From an uncultured Acetatifactor sp. (GTDB lineage Bacteria; Bacillota; Clostridia; Lachnospirales; Lachnospiraceae): DNA of 26,655 nucleotides. The stretch covers positions 1 through 26,655 of the forward strand of contig CAKRRS010000035.1 of NCBI GenBank assembly GCA_934394665.1, read 5' to 3'. Position 1 is the first letter of the stretch; every line of letters begins with the position of its first letter. The notes beneath the pieces were generated by a model. That model was not told where the DNA came from. It saw nothing but the letters and a program-made list of their open reading frames with translations, and did not search any database. The position numbers were made by a program, and so were the translations under genes. Shown in pieces: positions 13,687 through 21,910 of the stretch.

Positions 13687-14904
13687 ATGGATTATTTAGA
13701 GCAAAGAAGAAAGCTTCGTCAAATTGTACAGGAACGACTGGATTACGGGAGAGATTACACGGATGAAGAAGTGGAGGATACCATTGATGAAGTACTGATG
13801 GAACAGGATAGTCTGGAACTGTGTCCGGTAGAATTACGCAGGCGTTTACGCAAAGAACTGTTTGATTCTTTACGCAGGCTGGATATTTTGCAGATCTTTG
13901 TGGAGGACAGTTCTGTTACGGAGATCATGATCAATGGAATGGATCACATTTTTGTGGAACAGGACGGACAATTAAAAGAACTGGATCGGGCATTCGATTC
14001 CATGGAAAAACTTCAGGATGTCATTCAACAGATTGTCGCCGGTTGTAACCGCGTTGTAAATGAGGCATCTCCAATCGTGGATGCAAGGCTGAGTAACGGA
14101 TCACGTGTAAACATTGTCATGAATCCGATTGCCCTAAACGGTCCGATTGTCACCATCCGGAGATTTCCGGACAAACCGGTCACAATGCAGAACCTTATCC
14201 AGTGGGAGACCATTTCTACAGAAGCAGCAGAGTTTTTGGAAAAACTGGTAAAGGCAGGATACAACCTGTTTGTCAGTGGGGGAACGGGCAGCGGAAAAAC
14301 AACGTTTCTGAACGTATTGTCAGGTTATATAGCTGCGGAGGAACGAGTAATTACGATAGAAGACAGTGCAGAATTGCAACTGCAGGGGCTTCCCAATCTG
14401 GTGCGGCTCGAAACCAGAAATGGCAATACGGAAGGCTGCAGAGAGATTGGAATCCGGGAACTGATCCGTTCTTCTCTGCGAATGCGTCCGGATCGCATTA
14501 TTGTCGGGGAGGTCAGAGGTCCGGAGGCAGTGGACATGCTGCAATGTATGAATACGGGACATGACGGCAGTATGTCCACAGGACACGCCAACAGTGCGAC
14601 GGATATGCTGTCAAGGCTTGAAAATATGGTTCTTATGGGAATGGATCTTCCGCTTGCCGCAATCCGTAACCAGATAGCATCCGGAGTAGATATTATTGTG
14701 CATTTGGGCAGAATCCGCGATAAAAGCAGAAAAGTGTTGGAGATTACCGAAGTAATAGGCTGCGAACAGGGTGAAATCCGTTTAAATCCATTGTTCCAAT
14801 TTGAAGAACTGGGAGAAGACAGTGAGGGAAAAGTGGTCGGAAGATTGCGGAGAAAAGGAGAATTGCTCCATGAAGGAAAACTTAAAGCGGCAGGATTATC
14901 GTAA
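13687..14904 (+). CDS. tadA: TadA/CpaF secretion ATPase
   Basis: This is the hexameric ATPase that powers pilin polymerisation (type II/IV secretion ATPase family). Its 405 residues have the expected order: an N-terminal helical region, then VTEIMINGMDHIFVE (about 78-92) in the N-domain. Walker A is GGTGSGKTTF (198-207) and the Walker B/Asp-box region is RPDRIIVGEVRG (267-278, E275). A HDGSMSTGHAN His box follows (about 295-305). All catalytic residues are intact. ACAGGAGAG precedes ATG 13687, 15 bases after tadZ. The last 35 bases overlap tadB. Confidence 0.95.
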   Translation: MDYLEQRRKLRQIVQERLDYGRDYTDEEVEDTIDEVLMEQDSLELCPVELRRRLRKELFDSLRRLDILQIFVEDSSVTEIMINGMDHIFVEQDGQLKELDRAFDSMEKLQDVIQQIVAGCNRVVNEASPIVDARLSNGSRVNIVMNPIALNGPIVTIRRFPDKPVTMQNLIQWETISTEAAEFLEKLVKAGYNLFVSGGTGSGKTTFLNVLSGYIAAEERVITIEDSAELQLQGLPNLVRLETRNGNTEGCREIGIRELIRSSLRMRPDRIIVGEVRGPEAVDMLQCMNTGHDGSMSTGHANSATDMLSRLENMVLMGMDLPLAAIRNQIASGVDIIVHLGRIRDKSRKVLEITEVIGCEQGEIRLNPLFQFEELGEDSEGKVVGRLRRKGELLHEGKLKAAGLS

Positions 14905-15637
14905 AGCGTTTCCGAAAAGATGGGATTTTGTGAGACCGTTTTTGCAAACGGTAATCGTTATGAGTTTCCTTGCCTGGTTTTTCTACCGGTCTGTCTGGGC
15001 AGTTGTGTTGCTGATTCCACTGGGAATTGTATATTTTCGCAGATGTGCGGCAAACCAAAGCCGGAAAAACCGACAGGAACTGACACTGCAGTTCAAAGAA
15101 TGTATTCTGTCTGTGGCGAATTCGCTCAGAACAGGATATGCCCTGGAAAATGCGTTTTTGGAAAGCCGGGAGGATATTCGCCTGCTGTATGGAGAGCGTG
15201 CTGCAATGTATCAGGAACTGGAACTGATAAGAAGAGGACTGATCATGAATCTTACGCTGGAAGAACTGATCGGTGATTTGGCGGAGCGCAGCGGTATTGA
15301 AGAGATAGAACAATTTTCAACAATCCTGCAGATTGCCAAAAGAGGTGGCGGAAGCGTGGCACAAATCATACGTACTACTTCAGAGGTAATCGGTAATAAG
15401 GTGGAAACCATGCAGGAAATGCTGACAATGCTGCAAGGAAGAAGGCTGGAACAAAATATTATGGAAATCATGCCGTTCGGAATTGCATTTTATATCGGAT
15501 GGGCATATCCGGGATATTTTGCTGCACTCTATCATAACGGTATGGGCATTCTGGTCATGACAGTCTGCCTTGCAGTGTATGTGGGAGCTTATTTCCTGGG
15601 AGAACGGATTCTGGACCGGATTGAGGAGGAACTGTAA
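14870..15637 (+). CDS. tadB: TadB pilus platform protein
   Basis: This is an inner-platform membrane protein with a T2SF (GspF-like) domain. The ATG at 14870 is chosen because AAGGAG (14855-14860) lies nine bases upstream; a start at 14801 would reach further into tadA. Two membrane helices lie at about 19-57 (VIVMSFLAWFF and VWAVVLLIPLGIVYF). The T2SF helical bundle spans about 70-190, including FKECILSVANSLRTGYALENA and IAKRGGGSVAQIIRTTSEVI. Two more hydrophobic segments lie at about 203-245. With TadC it would form the membrane rotor on which TadA acts. Length (255) is typical of the short Firmicute TadB. Confidence 0.88.
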   Translation: MKENLKRQDYRKAFPKRWDFVRPFLQTVIVMSFLAWFFYRSVWAVVLLIPLGIVYFRRCAANQSRKNRQELTLQFKECILSVANSLRTGYALENAFLESREDIRLLYGERAAMYQELELIRRGLIMNLTLEELIGDLAERSGIEEIEQFSTILQIAKRGGGSVAQIIRTTSEVIGNKVETMQEMLTMLQGRRLEQNIMEIMPFGIAFYIGWAYPGYFAALYHNGMGILVMTVCLAVYVGAYFLGERILDRIEEEL

Positions 15638-15642
15638 AAGGA

Positions 15643-17016
15643 ATGAAGAAAAAAAGCAAACTCCTTTTCTTTCTCTATAAGATCGTAATGTTTTGGTATA
15701 AAAAACTGCATATGTGGAGGATTCCGGTTCCGGGAAAAGAGAAGGTAAAAGCGGATCTGAGTCAGATGCATCCGGGAGAAAACAGCCGGGAATGTGTTAC
15801 GGATTACTATGTGGCAAAACTTTCGGTTTCGATAGCTGTCCTGCTCGTAGGCATCCTGCTTTCGGTAGCTTTGCACTATGGGGAAAAGGGGAAAAATGTG
15901 ATTGAAGACGAATGGATGTATCGTGGCAGTGACGAAACAGGTATGCAGCTTTATGACATTACGGGACAAGTGGAGGAAGGAGAAAAATATTCTTTCCATG
16001 TGGAAGTTGCTCCCCGTAGATACAAAGAAACGGAATTACAGACATGGTACAGACAGTTCGGGGAACAACTGCCGGAACTGATCCTTGGAAAAAATACGTC
16101 ACCTGATAGCGTGAGCAGTGATCTGGAACTATACGAACAATATTCCGGATTCCCGTTTTCGGTAGAGTGGAAGAGCGAGCTTCCGGAAATTATTGATGAA
16201 AACGGAAGGGTATCTCAACCGCAGACCAAGACCGCTGTGCGACTGGAGGCAGAGATTGCTTATGGCGATTTCTACAGAAAGACAGAGGTTGTCGTATCAG
16301 TTGCTGCAAAAGATTTGTCTGAAGCGGAAAGTGAGAAACAGCAAATAGAGGAACTTCTTTTGCAGGCACAGGAAAAAGATCCTGAAAATGAAAAAATTCT
16401 TCTTCCGACAGAAATTAACGGGAAACGAATTTCCTGGACGGAAACTGCAGCCAAAACAGGGTGGAAGATTTTGACCGGAGCAATGGTTGCGGCAGTACTC
16501 ATTTTTTTCTTCCAGGACAAAGATCTGCATGACCTGGTAGAGAAGAAAAAGAGGGAGGAACGAAGAAGTTATCCGGAAATCTTACAGAAGCTGACACTTT
16601 ATCTGGAAGCCGGGATGACGGTGAGAACAGCATTTTGCAGAATTGCGGATGCGTATGAAAAGGAGAGAGAACTTGGCGGCAAGCGACAGGAAGCGTATGA
16701 AGAAATGCTGATTGCAGCGAGAGAATTGCGTATGGGAGTGTCGGAGGCTGCTGCGTATGAAAACTTCGGGAGAAGAACGGGGGTCAGAGAGTATCTTCGG
16801 TTAAGTACTTTTTTGGTGCAGAATCTGAAAAAGGGCAGCTCATTTCTTCTGCAGCAGTTAAAAGAAGAAGCGAGACAGGCAGAAACCATGCGGTTACAAA
16901 ATGCGAGAAAGCTGAGTGAGGAAGCTACCACGAAATTGTTGCTGCCTATGGTAATGCTGCTGGTAATTGTAATGGTAATCATCATGGTGCCTGCATTTTC
17001 CAATGCAGGAGTTTAA
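15643..17016 (+). CDS. tadC: TadC pilus platform protein with a large inserted ectodomain
   Basis: This 457-residue protein has a C-terminal T2SF domain (about 300-455: SYPEILQKLTLYLEAGMTVR, then REYLRLSTFLVQNLKKGSSF, ending in the hydrophobic MVMLLVIVMVIIMVPAF). This matches the second platform protein, TadC. Unusually, membrane helix 1 (about 56-76) and helix 2 (about 274-290) are separated by roughly 195 residues of soluble sequence, which by topology faces outside. It is rich in Glu, Ser and Tyr, has no Cys, and has no domain I recognise. GAGGAGGA (15623-15630) lies 12 bases before the ATG, five bases after tadB. Ordinary TadC is about 300 residues, so the excess is the insert. Confidence 0.85.
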   Translation: MKKKSKLLFFLYKIVMFWYKKLHMWRIPVPGKEKVKADLSQMHPGENSRECVTDYYVAKLSVSIAVLLVGILLSVALHYGEKGKNVIEDEWMYRGSDETGMQLYDITGQVEEGEKYSFHVEVAPRRYKETELQTWYRQFGEQLPELILGKNTSPDSVSSDLELYEQYSGFPFSVEWKSELPEIIDENGRVSQPQTKTAVRLEAEIAYGDFYRKTEVVVSVAAKDLSEAESEKQQIEELLLQAQEKDPENEKILLPTEINGKRISWTETAAKTGWKILTGAMVAAVLIFFFQDKDLHDLVEKKKREERRSYPEILQKLTLYLEAGMTVRTAFCRIADAYEKERELGGKRQEAYEEMLIAARELRMGVSEAAAYENFGRRTGVREYLRLSTFLVQNLKKGSSFLLQQLKEEARQAETMRLQNARKLSEEATTKLLLPMVMLLVIVMVIIMVPAFSNAGV

Positions 17017-17036
17017 AGAGAAAGGAAGAAACGGAT

Positions 17037-17213
17037 ATGAATCATTTGAAAACATTTCGGCAATTTTTGACAGAAGAGGATGGCATGGGAACGGTGGAGG
17101 TGATCCTGATCATCGTGGTTCTTGTTGGGTTAGTAATCATATTTAAGGAAAAAATCACAGAAATTGTTAACTCTATTTTTACCAAAATCACAAACCAGAC
17201 AAAGAAGATATAA
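17037..17213 (+). CDS. flp: Flp-type major pilin (58 residues)
   Basis: The prepilin begins MNHLKTFRQFLTEEDG, followed by MGTVEVILIIVVLVGLVIIF and a Lys/Thr/Asn-rich tail ending TKKI, with TAA at 17211-17213. The class pattern is complete: a short leader ending in Gly16, Glu at +5 of the mature protein (M-G-T-V-E), a hydrophobic alpha-1 helix and a short C-terminus, giving about 42 mature residues. Val replaces the Tyr often found at +6. AAAGGAAG lies about 10 bases upstream. It sits between tadC and the pseudopilin genes, exactly where a pilin is expected. The two A24 peptidases in the same operon are the presumed leader-cleaving enzymes. It is the only Flp gene in the window. Confidence 0.92.
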   Translation: MNHLKTFRQFLTEEDGMGTVEVILIIVVLVGLVIIFKEKITEIVNSIFTKITNQTKKI

Positions 17214-17216
17214 ACG

Positions 17217-18716
17217 ATGGATAAAACATGCTGCCTATTTTATGGAAACAGAAGAAGCGAAGGTTACATGACGGTATATCTTGCACTTACGGTGAGCGTG
17301 ATCATTGCTTTGTGCCTGGCGTTGATGGAAGGATGCAGATACCACGGAATCCGCCTGGAAACAGAATGTGTGATGGATATCGGAATGGATAGCATACTGG
17401 CAGAATATCACCGGGAATTACAAACGAGGTATCACCTGTTTGCGATAGACTGCTCCTATGGTTCAGAGTCGGCATCGACGGAATTGACAGAGCAACATTT
17501 ACTGGAATATATGAATCGTAATTTTTCTTTGGAAGATATATTTCTCGAAAAGATATTATACCGGGACTTTTTTGCAATACAGGCAGAAGAGGCAAAGACA
17601 ATGAAAGCAGCATTTCTCACAGATGCGGAAGGAGAAGTATTTCGAAGGGCAGCGGTAAATGCAGTTGAGGATGACGTCGGAATGGCACTGCTGCAACAGA
17701 TCCTGGATTGGATGACGACGATAGAGTCCCGGGGATTGGAGGAACAGGATATTGCCGGACAAAAGCAACAGATTGATGCGCAGATCCGGGAATATGATGG
17801 AAAAAAGACGCCGGAAGGTGAAACAATCCATGTAGAGAATCCTACAGCGGCACTCGAAGAAAAGAGGAATAGCGGCTTACTAAAGCTGGTGACAGAGGAA
17901 GAAACAATCTCTGACCGGGTGATTACAACGGATAATTTCATAAAAGCCCGAGCAGAAAGAGGGGAAGTTAACCAGGGAAATTTGCCTTTGCAGCAACAGA
18001 AAAAATGGGAGGAAATAGAAGAAAAATTTCTGTTCCATGAATATATATTGCGCTATCTGGGCAGGTACGGAGCGGAAAAGGAGAAAAGTCCCCTGTGGTA
18101 TCAGACGGAATATGTGATTGCCGGAAAAGATAATGACATGGAAAATCTCCGTTTTGTTGTGAACCGAATGTTCCTTATACGGGAAGCCGCAAATACGATG
18201 TATTTGATGGGAAGCGAAGAAAAATATGCGATTGCGGAAACCTTGGGGGAAGTGCTTGCAGCGGCCATGATGGTTCCTGAAATTGCAGGATTGCTTACGG
18301 CAACTTTGATTTTGGGATGGGCTTTTGCAGAAAGTGTGTATGACGTGAAGACGATTCTCCTAGGAGGGAAAATACCTTTACTAAAGGAGGATTCCACGTG
18401 GCATTATGGACTGACCGCAGCATTGCAGGGGGAGAATACTGCAGGAATCACGAGTACGACCGGCATGGGATATGAAGATTATTTAAGGGTCTTTCTGTTG
18501 CTGGGCGAGGAGAAAGAGATTGTTTATCGGACGATGGATATTATGGAAATGGAGATACGAAGCACACCGGGCAACAGCAATTTCCGCCTGGATGCCTGCA
18601 TTTCCGAAATCGCTTTGTGCGTTAAAGTAAAGAGCAAATACGGATATGCATTTGAAATAGAAAGGCAGAAGTCTTATCTGGAGTCTATGGAGGCCAATGG
18701 TACAAACTGTGATTAA
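17217..18716 (+). CDS. DUF5702-type pseudopilin-like protein of the Tad locus
   Basis: This 499-residue protein has an N-terminal GYMTVYLALTVSVIIALCLA helix (about 16-37) preceded by a short basic leader, in the position of a TadE-type pseudopilin signal. The usual Glu at +5 (TVE) is Tyr (TVY). The rest is predicted extracytoplasmic and helical. It contains RYHLFAIDCSYG, a Gln/Glu-rich region (about 175-290) and a hydrophobic stretch at about 345-385 (VLAAAMMVPEIAGLLTATLI). I recognise the type as DUF5702, commonly encoded in Firmicute Tad loci; its function is not established. The start at 17217, three bases after flp, has only a weak SD. ATG 17268 is possible but would remove the leader. 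Confidence 0.75.
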   Translation: MDKTCCLFYGNRRSEGYMTVYLALTVSVIIALCLALMEGCRYHGIRLETECVMDIGMDSILAEYHRELQTRYHLFAIDCSYGSESASTELTEQHLLEYMNRNFSLEDIFLEKILYRDFFAIQAEEAKTMKAAFLTDAEGEVFRRAAVNAVEDDVGMALLQQILDWMTTIESRGLEEQDIAGQKQQIDAQIREYDGKKTPEGETIHVENPTAALEEKRNSGLLKLVTEEETISDRVITTDNFIKARAERGEVNQGNLPLQQQKKWEEIEEKFLFHEYILRYLGRYGAEKEKSPLWYQTEYVIAGKDNDMENLRFVVNRMFLIREAANTMYLMGSEEKYAIAETLGEVLAAAMMVPEIAGLLTATLILGWAFAESVYDVKTILLGGKIPLLKEDSTWHYGLTAALQGENTAGITSTTGMGYEDYLRVFLLLGEEKEIVYRTMDIMEMEIRSTPGNSNFRLDACISEIALCVKVKSKYGYAFEIERQKSYLESMEANGTNCD

Positions 18717-18738
18717 ACAAGAAGGGAGGTGCGTGGCG

Positions 18739-19776
18739 ATGTCCTCTTTATGCAAATGTAAGTGGCATTTTATAACTGATAACAATACTAGTAAAAGTCC
18801 TTCTCCGAAATTAAGGAAAAAACTTAACCCATGTAATATTTCATTCCCCGAAAAAATATTTGCCGCATGGAACTACATAAAGAGGATATCGCTGCGCATT
18901 CTCCCACAGACAGAAGTCAGAGCGAGTATGACAGTGGAAACAGCGATTGTATTACCGCTTTTCTGTTTTTTTATGTTGCATATGGGAAGTGCCATCGAAA
19001 TGATCCGTTTACATGGAAATCTGGAAGTCGCATTGTGGAATGTTGGTCGTCAGGTGGGTATTTACGAGGAGATGTTGCCGGAGGGGAAAAATGACAGCGA
19101 TTCCGAAGACCACGCTGCGAAGGGCAAGCTGGACGCGGTAATCCTTTCTTACACTTATATCAAAAATCAGATCCGAAATCAGTTGGGGGAAGCGTATTTG
19201 GAACAGTCACCGCTGGAAGACGGGATTGACGGATTACAGTTTTGGGAAGGAATGATCAAAGATGATGTGTACGAGATTACGATGACCTATCAGATCAGTC
19301 CTTTGTTACAGACAATTGGTTTCCGAAAATTTCGCATGGGAAACAGATACTATGGTCATCTTTGGAATGGATATGCAATACCGGGGACAGAGGAAGAGAA
19401 AGCGTATGTCTATGTGACAGAAAATGCAGAAGTGTATCATACCAACAGGAATTGTACACATCTTTCTCTGGAAATTCATGCTGTGGAGGCTGCAAACATT
19501 CCCGGAGGATATAAAGCCTGTGAAAAGTGCATTGACGCAAAGAAAGACGGTATGCTTTTGACAGGCGCTGTTTATTATATTTGCCCGGAAGGAGAACATT
19601 ATCATAGCAGAGCGGATTGCCCCGGTCTTAAGAGGACAGTTTACCGGATTCCCAGAGAAGAAGCAGGAGCCTATAGAGAATGCAGCCGGTGCGGAAAAAC
19701 AGGAGAAAATAAAAAGGATGGAACTGACAGAGAAAATCATGCTGGCTGTATACCTGGTGTGGGCAAGCCTGCATGA
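18739..19776 (+). CDS. TadE-like pseudopilin with tandem Cys/His (putative zinc) C-terminus
   Basis: This 345-residue protein starts at ATG 18739, with GGGAGGT (18724-18730) eight bases upstream (GTG 18733 is possible). An unusually long N-terminal leader (about 58 residues) precedes RASMTVETAIVLPLFCFFML, a standard TadE-like TVE helix. A soluble region (about 85-215) follows. The C-terminus then has two similar units: YHTNRNC with CEKC (H234, C239, C261, C264), and YHSRADC with CSRC (H289, C294, C315, C318). The spacing resembles the zinc-binding 'YH..x.C.yl...y.pC..C' unit found in Ada-type metal-binding and some secreted nuclease proteins. On an outward-facing pseudopilin it may stabilise the pilus tip, but that is inference. 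The final 59 bases overlap the next gene. Confidence 0.8.
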   Translation: MSSLCKCKWHFITDNNTSKSPSPKLRKKLNPCNISFPEKIFAAWNYIKRISLRILPQTEVRASMTVETAIVLPLFCFFMLHMGSAIEMIRLHGNLEVALWNVGRQVGIYEEMLPEGKNDSDSEDHAAKGKLDAVILSYTYIKNQIRNQLGEAYLEQSPLEDGIDGLQFWEGMIKDDVYEITMTYQISPLLQTIGFRKFRMGNRYYGHLWNGYAIPGTEEEKAYVYVTENAEVYHTNRNCTHLSLEIHAVEAANIPGGYKACEKCIDAKKDGMLLTGAVYYICPEGEHYHSRADCPGLKRTVYRIPREEAGAYRECSRCGKTGENKKDGTDRENHAGCIPGVGKPA

Positions 19777-20128
19777 CATAAAAGAGAAGACCTTGCCGGT
19801 CGCCGGTCTGGTACTGGGTGGAGTTATTGTGCTTTTGGAAATCGTAATTACTGGAGGAAACAAAGTGGGTTGGGGCGCGTTGCTTCCGGGAGTCATTTTA
19901 TTTCTATTCGCGAAGGTATCCGACGAGATCGGAGAAGCAGATGGTATTGTATTAATTTTTGTAGCGTGCATCTGTAATACGAAAAAAGCAATTGCGGTAT
20001 TCAGCATAAGTCTGATATATATTTTCTTTTATTCTGTATTTGTCTTTGCCGGAAAGAAAAATCTCAAGAGTAGAATCCCATATCTTCCCTTTTTAACGGC
20101 AGCATATCTGACTGCCTGGAAAATATAG
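19718..20128 (+). CDS. Second compact prepilin peptidase-like protein (A24 type)
   Basis: This 136-residue, very hydrophobic protein has the two A24 aspartates in family-like settings: HDIKEKTLP (D20), after the first helix, and EIGEADGI (D75), replacing the usual GxGD with GEAD. Further helices are VLGGVIVLLEIVI, LLPGVILFLFA and AVFSISLIYIFFYSVFVF. The size matches other compact TadV/CpaA enzymes. It overlaps the preceding gene by 59 bases in another frame, and AGGAG lies about 13 bases before the ATG. It may be a second leader peptidase with different substrates (Flp versus TadE-like proteins). Alternatively it may be a variant with altered activity, because the GxGD motif is not exact. Confidence 0.7.
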   Translation: MELTEKIMLAVYLVWASLHDIKEKTLPVAGLVLGGVIVLLEIVITGGNKVGWGALLPGVILFLFAKVSDEIGEADGIVLIFVACICNTKKAIAVFSISLIYIFFYSVFVFAGKKNLKSRIPYLPFLTAAYLTAWKI

Positions 20129-20157
20129 AAAGAACCTATGTGTTCATGGAGGTATTT

Positions 20158-20640
20158 ATGAAAAAAGAAAAAGCCGGGGCATATTTTACGGTGGAAGCAG
20201 CACTGCTGTATCCCGTGGTATTGGGCGTCATAGTGCTTATGATATATCTGCTGTTTTTCCAATATGACAGATGCCTGATGGAACAGGATATGGGCAGAGC
20301 TGCCGTAATGAGCGGTGGAAAATGGATGATGGAAAAAGAGGAAGTGAATAAGCAGCTGCTGCGCAGAGACATGTTTTTTGACAGGGAGAAATATATCGCA
20401 TGGGAGACGGAGCTGCCTTCCTGGAAATTAGAGGGAAATCATATAACGGTGGAACAGACAGGGAGATTGAAATATTCTTTTTCTGCTTTACCGGGGATCC
20501 CCATTTACTGGAGTGCACGGGCATCTTTCCGGGCAGAGAGAACGAATCCTGTCGAACAGATCAGAATCCGTCAAAGATATTTTGAAAAGAAAGAAGATAC
20601 TACGGGAAACGCAGATGAGACAGAACAAGATGCAGAATAA
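20158..20640 (+). CDS. TadE/TadF-like minor pilin
   Basis: This 160-residue protein begins with a basic leader, then GAYFTVEAALLYPVVLGVIV and LMIYLLFF, the TadE-family membrane helix with Glu at +5 after Gly. A soluble, mostly polar extracytoplasmic part of about 125 residues follows. ATG 20158 has GGAGG about six bases upstream; a GTG at 20140 is less likely. It is the third pseudopilin-like gene of the locus and follows the second peptidase gene by 29 bases. Confidence 0.82.
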   Translation: MKKEKAGAYFTVEAALLYPVVLGVIVLMIYLLFFQYDRCLMEQDMGRAAVMSGGKWMMEKEEVNKQLLRRDMFFDREKYIAWETELPSWKLEGNHITVEQTGRLKYSFSALPGIPIYWSARASFRAERTNPVEQIRIRQRYFEKKEDTTGNADETEQDAE

Positions 20641-20657
20641 GAAGGGAAGGGGTAAAG

Positions 20658-21821
20658 ATGTTAGATACAGAGTATATCAGAAGTTTGAATGCAAATTATG
20701 AAAGATTGTTGTTGGAGCAGAAGCCGGAAGAAAAAAGATATCAGTATTGCATGATCAGCCGAGGAGGAATCAAAGGGTTATTGTCCTGCAGCCTGAGATA
20801 TATAGATGGTGATGCTTATCTTTATTATGATATTACGTCAAAACAGAATATTGCACAGTTATTTGAAAAAAGACCGATTACGAGACAATGGATGCTCGAC
20901 TTTTTATGGAGCATACGCAGAGTGCGTGGAGAAATGTCACGGTTTCTTCTGGAAGAAAGAAATCTGATCTGGTTTCCGCAACACGTCTATCAGGATCTGG
21001 AAAAGAACGATTTCTGCTTTATCTATTTACCATATTGTAAACAAAACACCGGATTTCACGAACTGATGGAATACCTGGTAGAACATATAGATTATCAGGA
21101 TGAAGGACTGGCAGAATATTTGTACAAAGCGTATGAACAATATGAATCGGCAGGGGAAATCTACCTGCAAAACAAATTTTTCGAGGACGCGGAGTGCCTG
21201 AAAAAGGTAGAAACAAACAACGACCACACTGTGGAAGAAGCCTTGACGGAACAGGACAAAGAAGAGAATACAGCAGAGAATTTTGCGGATAAAATGAAAA
21301 TGTCCGATAAAGAAAGCGACAAACAGACAGAGGACATCCGCCAGACCGGAGAGAAAAAAGGGCTGTTTGGATTATGGGAAAACCGCAGAAAAAAGGAAAA
21401 ACAGGAACGGGAAAACTATAACAGAAATCTTCGGCTTACTATGGCAGGTTATGCTGTGGCAGAAGAAACCTCTTATGAAGAAGAGGACATGGGAAGAACT
21501 GTATATATGGAAGAAAAACCGGCAGCCCGGGAGACGATACACCGTCTTTTATCGGAGGAAGGGAAGCTTCTGGTGACATTAGAACAGTCATCATATACCA
21601 TAGGGAAAAAACGGGGAGAAGCAGACTTGGTGCTGAATGATATGTCTGTCAGCAGATTACATGCAAGAGTAGTGAAAGAAAAGGACGGTTTCTATCTGGA
21701 GGATATGAATTCCACAAACGGAACCTTTAAAAACGGACTGCAGCTGCAACCGTATGAAAAAAGGAAGTTAGAAGAGGGGGATGAGATCACCTTGGGAAAG
21801 ACAACAATACTGTATCGGTAA
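20658..21821 (+). CDS. DUF6382-FHA domain protein at the end of the Tad locus
   Basis: This is a 387-residue cytoplasmic protein. Residues 1-180 match the DUF6382 type that precedes FHA domains in Clostridia (begins LDTEYIRSLNANYERLLLEQ; contains WMLDFLWSIRRV and FIYLPYC). Residues of about 185-290 are a charged linker. Residues of about 298-387 form an FHA phosphothreonine-binding domain: YTIGKKRGEADLVLNDMSVS, RLHARV and MNSTNGTFKNG. The conserved phosphopeptide-contact Ser, Arg, His and Asn residues are visible (SRLH, STNG). This implies binding to a phosphorylated partner, but no Ser/Thr kinase or phosphatase is in the window. AAGGGGTAAAG precedes ATG 20658. It closes the tight run that began at tadV. 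Confidence 0.85.
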   Translation: MLDTEYIRSLNANYERLLLEQKPEEKRYQYCMISRGGIKGLLSCSLRYIDGDAYLYYDITSKQNIAQLFEKRPITRQWMLDFLWSIRRVRGEMSRFLLEERNLIWFPQHVYQDLEKNDFCFIYLPYCKQNTGFHELMEYLVEHIDYQDEGLAEYLYKAYEQYESAGEIYLQNKFFEDAECLKKVETNNDHTVEEALTEQDKEENTAENFADKMKMSDKESDKQTEDIRQTGEKKGLFGLWENRRKKEKQERENYNRNLRLTMAGYAVAEETSYEEEDMGRTVYMEEKPAARETIHRLLSEEGKLLVTLEQSSYTIGKKRGEADLVLNDMSVSRLHARVVKEKDGFYLEDMNSTNGTFKNGLQLQPYEKRKLEEGDEITLGKTTILYR

Positions 21822-21831
21822 TCCCTTTTGG

Positions 21832-21861
21832 TTGACGAGGTGGCGGATATAGTGGTACATT
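21832..21861 (+). promoter_or_regulatory. Possible promoter for the rhomboid-to-plsC cluster
   Basis: TTGACG (21832-21837) and TACATT (21856-21861) are 18 bases apart, with an extended -10 TG at 21853-21854. It lies in the 89-base gap after the FHA gene. No terminator was seen there, so read-through from the Tad operon remains possible. Confidence 0.5.
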
Positions 21862-21910
21862 TTAAATATTGGCAGAGATAAAACAGGAAACAATGCAAAG
21901 GAGTATTCCG

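Noticed and set aside
12670..21821. Mobile element, phage or defence island explanation for the unfamiliar long genes
   Set aside because: The genes are ordered as a Tad pilus locus; no transposase, integrase, attachment repeats or nuclease/toxin pairs were seen.
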